39,988 bases of DNA from Corynebacterium sp. (GTDB lineage Bacteria > Actinomycetota > Actinomycetes > Mycobacteriales > Mycobacteriaceae), in NCBI GenBank assembly GCA_030530985.1, contig JAUMTX010000001.1:91093-131080 (forward strand). Reading direction: 5' to 3'. The notes under the pieces are model-generated. The model had not been told where the DNA came from and did not search any database. It worked only from the letters and a program-made list of their open reading frames with translations. The first letter of the stretch is position 1, and each line of letters starts with the position of its first letter. The position numbers were made by a program, and so were the translations under genes. This document shows, one piece after another, positions 34,898-39,988 of the stretch.

Positions 34898-37290
34898 TGG
34901 ATAAGGAACATGAGGAGCTCACCCAGGCTACCCAGGCAACCCCATATATCCCGGATGACCTGGAGGATACCGGCACCGCCGCTGTTCTTTTTGATCCTTT
35001 CGCCGATGATGATGAGGATGATGAGATTGCCCTGCCCATGGGGGACTCCACCCTGGCTGGCGGCATGCAGGCTCTCCTCCACGATTTGGGTAAGTTGCGC
35101 GATCAGAGCCGTCTTGGTGAGCGCGCCCGCCAGGAGTCGGTGACTATTTTCAAGCAGAATCGTACCGCCGCCCGCCGTGGCCGTGTGACTGCTGATGGCA
35201 TGGTGGAGCTTCCTTTCGTCCAGTTGGAGGACCCGGAGCATAGTGTGCTCACCGCGGAGCAGATTGCCACCCAAACCAAAGAGAAGAATATTCAGATGCC
35301 GCTTCTCAACCCGGGCGATATTGTGGCAAACCAATATGAGATTTCGGGTGTGATTGCCCACGGCGGCATGGGCTGGATTTATCTGGCCAAGGATAATAAT
35401 GTTTCCGGCCGTTGGGTGATTCTTAAGGGCATGATGGATTTGGAGCAGGAGCATAGCACTTCCATCACCGCAGCCGAGCGCGAGTTCTTGGCGGATATTA
35501 ACCACCCAAATATTGTGAAGATTTTCAATTTTGTGGATGATCCGCGCGTGGCCGGCGGCTTTATTGTGATGGAGTATATTGGCGGCCCGAATTTGAAAGA
35601 TCGCCGTCGCCTTCAGCCGGAGGGTGTGTATCCGATTGATATTGCCATCGGCTATATTTTGGAAATTCTTCCCGCCTTGGAGTACATGCATTCCCGTGGT
35701 GTGGTCTATAACGACCTGAAGCCGGAAAATATTGTTATTACTGAGGAGCAGGTGAAGCTCATTGACCTGGGCGCGGTCACGAGTATTGGCGCTTTTGGTT
35801 TTATTTATGGCACCAAGGGTTTCCAGGCCCCTGAGGTCCCCACGGAGGGCCCTTCGGTCGCTTCCGATATTTATACGGTTGGTCGTACTCTTGCTGCTTT
35901 GACTTGTAAGCTTCCCGTGGAGAATGGTGCCTATGTGCAGGGCATTCCTAATCCTACGGAGGAGCCGCTCTTCCGTAATCATTTGGCTTTTTACCGTCTG
36001 CTTTTGCGCTGCACCCATGAGGATCCAAAGCAGCGTTTTGAGTCTGTCTATGAGCTCATTACCCAGCTCTATGGTGTGCTGCGTGAGATTTTGGCGGTGC
36101 GCGACCAGAAGCAATTCCCGGCCTTGCATTCGCTCTTTTCCCCGCAGCGTCGTACTTTTGGCACTAAGCACCAGGTCTTCCGTACCGATCAAATTATTGA
36201 TGGCGTGGAGCGCAATGTGCGTATCAATAGTCCCGAGATCGTCTCAGCCCTCCCCGTTCCGCTTATCGACGCCTCCGACCCAGGCGCCACCCTCCTCTCC
36301 GGCACTTCCTATGCCGAACCTGGCGAGGCCCTCGAGTCTCTCCGCCAGGCCATGTACTCCGAGGAGAATGCGGATTCGGTGGAGATTCCGCTTGGTATTG
36401 TTCGTGCCCTTTTGGATATGGGTCTGATTTCTGAGGCCCGTTCGTGGTTGGATTCCTTGGAGGGCAAGCTTCAATCAGCCTGGCGTTTCCAGTGGTATTC
36501 GGGCCTGACCGATCTTCTTTTGGAAAATTATCCTGCCGCGCAGAATCATTTCAATAATGTGCTCACTATTCTTCCTGGTGAGTCTGCCCCAAAGTTTGCT
36601 TTGGCGGCTACTGATGAGCTCATACTTCAGCAGCACGGTTTTCAAAATAAGGCTTTGTTGGGTCAGGATATTGCCACCGCCACAGCGACGCTCAATATTG
36701 ATTTGGAGAAGCTCGACCATAATTCCCTCTACTATATGGACGATACCTGGGGCCATGTGACTAATGATCCTGTGGCTCTTCGCTTCCACTGCATGCGTCT
36801 CTATGGGTTGGTCTGGGCCACGAACCCCACCACTGTGTCTAGTGCTTTCGGTCTGGCCCGCCAGCTCATGGCTGAGAATCTCACGGATCTTGCTGTCCAA
36901 ACTTTGGACCGTGTCCCCCAGGCTTCGCGTTATCAGCGCATGGCTCAGCTCACCACTGTTTTGCAGCTCATTTCTGGTGACCCTGCCCATCTCACGGAGA
37001 TTAAGATTCGTGATGCCGCCCAGCGTCTTTCGCAGGTGCCCACTTCGGATTCTCGTGTCCTTCAGATCCGTATTGCCATTTTGGGTGCGGCTTTGAAGTG
37101 GCTGCGTTCCACCAAGCGTGATAAAGCGGATGCCCCGGGTGATCTGTTCACTTACCCATTTACGGAGCGTGGCCTGCGTCTTGGCCTTGCCGGCCACCTG
37201 CGCCGCGCGGCCCGACTCTCACCTTTTGCCCGCCAGCGCTATGTCCTTGTGGATATGGCTAATGCCATCCGTCCTCGTACCTGGTTCTAA
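34897..37290 (+). CDS. pknG: Serine/threonine protein kinase PknG
   Basis: 797 residues. An acidic, disordered N-terminus (about 1-140) lacks the rubredoxin-type CxxC pairs of mycobacterial PknG, as in C. glutamicum. The kinase domain (about 147-400) has the glycine loop AHGGMGWIY, Lys177 (VILKG), catalytic YNDLKPEN (Asp273, Lys275, Asn278; YND instead of HRD is typical of PknG) and DLG (Asp290) in place of DFG. The C-terminal half is helical with TPR-like repeats (ARSWLDSLEGKLQSAWRFQWYSGL, YPAAQNHFNNVL) for dimerisation and substrate docking. In C. glutamicum PknG phosphorylates OdhI and so relieves inhibition of 2-oxoglutarate dehydrogenase. It ends the long operon. Confidence 0.96.
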   Translation: MDKEHEELTQATQATPYIPDDLEDTGTAAVLFDPFADDDEDDEIALPMGDSTLAGGMQALLHDLGKLRDQSRLGERARQESVTIFKQNRTAARRGRVTADGMVELPFVQLEDPEHSVLTAEQIATQTKEKNIQMPLLNPGDIVANQYEISGVIAHGGMGWIYLAKDNNVSGRWVILKGMMDLEQEHSTSITAAEREFLADINHPNIVKIFNFVDDPRVAGGFIVMEYIGGPNLKDRRRLQPEGVYPIDIAIGYILEILPALEYMHSRGVVYNDLKPENIVITEEQVKLIDLGAVTSIGAFGFIYGTKGFQAPEVPTEGPSVASDIYTVGRTLAALTCKLPVENGAYVQGIPNPTEEPLFRNHLAFYRLLLRCTHEDPKQRFESVYELITQLYGVLREILAVRDQKQFPALHSLFSPQRRTFGTKHQVFRTDQIIDGVERNVRINSPEIVSALPVPLIDASDPGATLLSGTSYAEPGEALESLRQAMYSEENADSVEIPLGIVRALLDMGLISEARSWLDSLEGKLQSAWRFQWYSGLTDLLLENYPAAQNHFNNVLTILPGESAPKFALAATDELILQQHGFQNKALLGQDIATATATLNIDLEKLDHNSLYYMDDTWGHVTNDPVALRFHCMRLYGLVWATNPTTVSSAFGLARQLMAENLTDLAVQTLDRVPQASRYQRMAQLTTVLQLISGDPAHLTEIKIRDAAQRLSQVPTSDSRVLQIRIAILGAALKWLRSTKRDKADAPGDLFTYPFTERGLRLGLAGHLRRAARLSPFARQRYVLVDMANAIRPRTWF

Positions 37291-37297
37291 AACAGGC

Positions 37298-37303
37298 TAG
37301 AAT
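37298..37303 (+). promoter_or_regulatory. -10 element for a leaderless transcript
   Basis: TAGAAT (in GCTAGAAT) ends six bases before the ATG at 37310, immediately after the pknG stop. No good -35 is visible. It would give the Asn-rich gene its own transcript in addition to any read-through from pknG. Confidence 0.5.
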
Positions 37304-37309
37304 GATCCC

Positions 37310-38194
37310 ATGAGCAACAAGGACAACAATAACAACAGCAATCACAATAATAATAACTACAACGAGGACCCACCCACCCAGATGTTCCCTACGGGTGGTA
37401 TCCCTCCCCGCCAGCAGCCACCCCAACAAACCCCACTGCAACAGACTCCACCACAAGAGCCGCAAACTACTGCTTATCCATCCTCGCACCAGCAGCCTTC
37501 GGCGCAGTATTATGCCCCGACTGGTGATGAGTATGTAGGTGGTTATGGTAGTGGCAATATGAACCGTAAGCCTGCCGGTCAGATGATTACGGCAGCGCTC
37601 TATACGATTATTGTGTTGCTGCTCATTATTATTGTTGTGGGCGGTTCCTACCTACTCTTTAGGTACTTTAATGGCGGGGCTTCTCTTTCCCAGGAGCCTA
37701 CTGTGGTGACGGTGACTGCTACCCCAACCCAGCAGCCAACCACCCGTGCCACGACAAGCAGTAGCCCAACGAGCGCGACTACTTCAAGCACGACTTCTAC
37801 TTCTTCCACCACGAGCTCAACTACGAGCTCCACGGCACCTAGTACCGTGTCTGCTCCTTATGGCAATGGTGCCAATGCGGTTCCTGCGCTTACCACCCAG
37901 GGTTGGGCTGGTGCGGGCCCTGCCTGCTCTGAGGGCGATACCGCCATCTTTGCGGGTGTAGCCGATGAAGGCCGCATGGTTATTTGCCAGAGCACCGCTG
38001 GCCCTTATTACCGTGGTCTGTGGCAGAACCAGGCCTATGAGAATGCCAATGTCACTGGCGAGAAGTCCAAGTGGACTGTGGATGCTTCCCCTGTCACCTT
38101 CAAGATTGACAGTGATGAGCTTGAAATCCGCCAGGATGGCAAGAAGATTCGAACCTACCGCTTTACCAATAGTTGGGTTCTTGCCAATAGGTAG
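37310..38194 (+). CDS. Asn/Gln/Pro-rich single-pass membrane protein with Thr/Ser stalk
   Basis: 294 residues, no family recognised. Residues 1-20 are about half asparagine; 30-70 are Pro/Gln-rich (cytoplasmic, low complexity). A transmembrane helix lies at about 93-118, followed by a Thr/Ser stalk of about 50 residues outside the cell (135-185), then a compact domain of about 110 residues with two cysteines (206, 226) that probably pair, around GWAGAGPACSEGDTAIFAGV and MVICQSTAGPYYRG. The shape resembles cell-surface sensor or wall-contact proteins. It follows pknG by 19 nt with its own likely promoter, and is followed by a strong terminator. A PknG link is only positional. Confidence 0.72.
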   Translation: MSNKDNNNNSNHNNNNYNEDPPTQMFPTGGIPPRQQPPQQTPLQQTPPQEPQTTAYPSSHQQPSAQYYAPTGDEYVGGYGSGNMNRKPAGQMITAALYTIIVLLLIIIVVGGSYLLFRYFNGGASLSQEPTVVTVTATPTQQPTTRATTSSSPTSATTSSTTSTSSTTSSTTSSTAPSTVSAPYGNGANAVPALTTQGWAGAGPACSEGDTAIFAGVADEGRMVICQSTAGPYYRGLWQNQAYENANVTGEKSKWTVDASPVTFKIDSDELEIRQDGKKIRTYRFTNSWVLANR

Positions 38195-38236
38195 AGTTCA
38201 CTCCCCTTGGTCGCTACCAGAAATTGGTGACAGAAA

Positions 38237-38264
38237 AACGCCGGTTGATTTTTCAACCGGCGTT
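38237..38264. terminator. Bidirectional terminator between the Asn-rich gene and fprA
   Basis: Perfect 12-bp inverted repeat AACGCCGGTTGA / TCAACCGGCGTT around TTTT, with A-run before and T-rich sequence after, so it can stop transcription from both convergent genes (stops at 38194 and 38283). Confidence 0.9.
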
Positions 38265-38282
38265 ATGTTTTAGCACTAGCTT

Positions 38283-39641
38283 TTAGTGCTGTGAGTAGCT
38301 AACCATGTCTTCCCACTCGACTACCTTCTTGCGCTCACGGCCCTCAGCCTCGCCGCGACGCTTCTCCTCGGCATCAAGCTTGTACCAGCCTTCCCAGGTG
38401 GTGTAGTTGATGTCCTTGGATTCCAGGAGCGCGGTGATGTCTTCACCATTTGGCTCGTTGAGCTTGCCGGCGCTGTAGTCGGCCAGGAGCATTTCAATGG
38501 TCTCCTTGGCGTCACTCTTGGTATTACCAATCAGTCCAACTGGGCCACGCTTAATCCAACCGGTGGTGTAGAGACCTGGAAGAATCTCACCATCAACACC
38601 ATCCAAGACATGGCCACCGTCATTCGGGATGACTGCCTTCTTCTCATCGAATGGCAGGCCCTCAATTGGGTCCGACTTGTAGCCAACAGCGCGGTAGATG
38701 GCCTGTACTGGCCAGTCGGTGAACTTGCCGGTGCCAGTCACATTGCCAGTGCCATCGAGCTCGGTGCGCTCGGTACGGAGGCCAACGACCTTGCCGTCCT
38801 CGCCGAGTACCTCTACTGGGGATTCGAAGAGGTGAATGAACAGCTTATGAGGCGCACCCTTAGGCTCACGGATGGCGTACTGCTCCAGGGTCTGGCAGAC
38901 CAGGTCCTGGCTCTTGGATGCACGACGGACTTCCTCAGAGGCGTCGTCATAGTCGATGTCCTCAGGGTTGACGATAACCTCGATGGTTGGGGAGTGGTCG
39001 AGTTCCTTGAGTTCCATTGGGGTGAACTTGACCTGTGCTGGGCCACGGCGACCGAAGACATGTACTTCTTCAGCCTGGTTGGTCTTGAGGACCTCGTAGA
39101 CATTGTCTGGAATTTCGGTGACGTGGAGTTCTTCACCGGTCTTTGCCAGAACACGGGCTACGTCCAAACCGACGTTACCCACACCGATAACAGCGACCTG
39201 CTTTGCGGAGAGGTCCCAGTCGCGCTTGAAGTCTGGGTTACCATCATAGAAGCCGACGAACTCAGCGGCACCATAGGAGCCCTCAAGGTCGATGCCTGGG
39301 ATTGGGAGGTCACGGTCAGCGGTCGCGCCAGTGGAGAAAATAATGGCGTCATAATAAGGGCGGAGTTCCTCAATGGAGATCTTCTCCCCCACACCGGAGT
39401 TACCGATGAAGCGAATCTCATCGCGGTCAAGAACGCGGTGAAGGGAGGTCACAATACCCTTGATGCGTGGGTGGTCGGGGGCCACACCATAGCGGATTAG
39501 ACCAAACGGAGTTGGCATACGGTCGAAGAGGTCAATCTGTACGTCATAGTCGGACTTCATGAGAATGTCCGAAGCATAGATACCAGCAGGGCCTGCGCCA
39601 ACCACTGCCACGCGCAGTGGGCGAGCTTGGTCTGTAGTCAT
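38283..39641 (-). CDS. fprA: Ferredoxin/adrenodoxin-type NADP+ reductase FprA
   Basis: 452 residues from the ATG at 39641, preceded by AAGGAAG at a good distance; the frame extends nine codons upstream but without a ribosome site. It carries the FAD-binding VAVVGAGPAGIYASDIL at the N-terminus, FDRMPTPFGLIRYGVAPDHP (the adrenodoxin-reductase family signature), the NADP-binding VIGVGNVGLDVARVL, and the C-terminal TTGWIKRGPVGLIGNTKSDA block. The length matches M. tuberculosis FprA. It moves electrons between NADPH and ferredoxin. In C. glutamicum fprA also lies near pknG, so synteny is kept. Confidence 0.95.
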   Translation of the reverse strand: MTTDQARPLRVAVVGAGPAGIYASDILMKSDYDVQIDLFDRMPTPFGLIRYGVAPDHPRIKGIVTSLHRVLDRDEIRFIGNSGVGEKISIEELRPYYDAIIFSTGATADRDLPIPGIDLEGSYGAAEFVGFYDGNPDFKRDWDLSAKQVAVIGVGNVGLDVARVLAKTGEELHVTEIPDNVYEVLKTNQAEEVHVFGRRGPAQVKFTPMELKELDHSPTIEVIVNPEDIDYDDASEEVRRASKSQDLVCQTLEQYAIREPKGAPHKLFIHLFESPVEVLGEDGKVVGLRTERTELDGTGNVTGTGKFTDWPVQAIYRAVGYKSDPIEGLPFDEKKAVIPNDGGHVLDGVDGEILPGLYTTGWIKRGPVGLIGNTKSDAKETIEMLLADYSAGKLNEPNGEDITALLESKDINYTTWEGWYKLDAEEKRRGEAEGRERKKVVEWEDMVSYSQH

Positions 39642-39676
39642 AACTTCCTTTTCATTGTGAGGGAACAATCCCTACT

Positions 39677-39682
39677 ATTTTA
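39677..39682 (-). promoter_or_regulatory. Candidate -10 element for fprA
   Basis: TAAAAT on the - strand about 36 nt before the fprA ATG, allowing a leader of about 30 nt that includes the AAGGAAG site. The -35 region is weak. Confidence 0.4.
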
Positions 39683-39744
39683 ATAGATTATCTGGGATAT
39701 AGGCAGAAATGTGTTGGTGTGTAGGTAGGGGAAAGTAAATTAAG

Positions 39745-39770
39745 GGAGAGATGCCTGTGAGCATCTCTCC
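39745..39770 (-). terminator. Hairpin terminator after the right-edge coding remnant
   Basis: Perfect 10-bp stem GGAGAGATGC / GCATCTCTCC around a 6-nt loop, 15 nt past the remnant's stop on the - strand. The following T-run is short (TTAATTT), so its strength is uncertain. Confidence 0.6.
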
Positions 39771-39784
39771 TGGATCATTAGTTT

Positions 39785-39967
39785 TTAGTAGTCTTCACGC
39801 CATGCACTGTTGTTGTGCAGATCGCTCCATGTGACCACATCACCCCATTGAGGGTTGTGTTCCCGGCGTCGTTCGGCCCAGATCTTTTTAGTGTTTTCAA
39901 TATCTAGGTCCGTTGGGAATTCCTTGATGATATTGGATTGGTTGAAGAAAAAGCGACACGGTGAATG
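39785..39967 (-). pseudogene. Start-less C-terminal coding remnant
   Basis: A 60-codon - strand frame ending in a normal stop and followed by a terminator hairpin, but interrupted upstream by TAA at 39968-39970. There is no ATG, GTG or TTG early in the frame (the first GTG leaves only about 18 codons). The readable part has protein-like composition: EFPTDLDIENTKKIWAERR, then HNPQWGDVVTWSDLHNN, then SAWREDY. All three - strand frames hit stops within the last 30 nt of the window. It looks like the tail of a decayed or frameshifted gene whose remainder would lie beyond the edge. I do not recognise the family. Between it and the fprA start only the hairpin and fprA promoter are visible. Confidence 0.4.
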
Positions 39968-39988
39968 TTAATCTGGTCTTACTTTAAG

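Noticed and set aside
34894..36192. A 432-codon - strand frame opposite pknG.
   Set aside because: Kinase motifs on the + strand are complete; the opposite frame is a by-product of codon bias.
39653..39669. ATTGT-6-ACAAT inverted repeat before fprA as an operator.
   Set aside because: Five-base arms are short, and I know no corynebacterial regulator with this site; it could be chance.
1..39988. tRNA, rRNA, riboswitch, CRISPR or transposon features.
   Set aside because: Intergenic spaces are short and I found no cloverleaf, rRNA stretch, regularly spaced long repeats, transposase or terminal inverted repeats.

Overview
The window comes from an actinobacterium, almost certainly a Corynebacterium or close relative. 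RpoB and RpoC read as corynebacterial throughout. A glnX-glnH-pknG operon, a DtxR-type iron box before an HtaA-type haem protein, and the actinobacterial 'anchored-repeat' ABC transporter family all agree with this. I see no rRNA, tRNA, CRISPR array, insertion sequence or prophage.

Layout. (1) 1-2.8 kb, + strand: the end of a urease operon, ureC(3' part)-ureF-ureG-ureD, with no ureE between ureC and ureF. (2) 2.8-5.5 kb, - strand: a small secreted protein, an NAD(P)-binding oxidoreductase and a gamma-glutamyltransferase. (3) 5.6-13.2 kb, - strand: rpoB-rpoC with a strong terminator after rpoC. (4) 13.4-18.2 kb: a secreted phospholipase A2-like protein (+), facing a four-gene - strand operon of subtilisin-like protease, lipoprotein, secreted protein and flavodoxin-fold oxidoreductase. 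(5) 18.4-26.1 kb, - strand: a five-gene metal-transport operon in which nearly every extracytoplasmic part carries the same HxHxxW repeat domain. The permease is fused to what is normally a separate surface protein. Two Fur/Zur-type boxes precede the operon and the binding protein has a three-His/one-Asp (zinc-type) ligand set. (6) 26.1-27.7 kb, + strand: a DUF1801 protein and an HtaA-domain haem-binding protein under a DtxR box. (7) 27.7-29.9 kb, - strand: an overlapping adenine methylase/type II restriction enzyme pair. (8) 30.0-37.3 kb, + strand: an Asp23/Gls24-DUF2273-AmaP envelope cluster running straight into glnX-glnH-pknG, with many 1-4 nt overlaps, likely one long transcription unit. 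(9) 37.3-39.99 kb: an Asn-rich membrane protein (+), fprA (-), and a start-less coding remnant at the right edge (-).

How the parts work together. Zinc (proposed Zur) and iron (DtxR) acquisition systems lie back to back at about 26 kb, forming a surface metal/haem acquisition island with a sortase-anchored protein. The GlnX-GlnH-PknG module is known in C. glutamicum to sense external amino acids and control 2-oxoglutarate dehydrogenase through OdhI. Here it is physically joined to the envelope-stress cluster.

The most unexpected signal is at the DNA level. A short word, TTTGAAA (best form TTTTTGAAAW), occurs dozens of times on both strands, in all reading frames and between genes. It is absent from the 7.5 kb rpoBC block and piles up in the disordered tail of the fused permease. 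I know of no described function for it.
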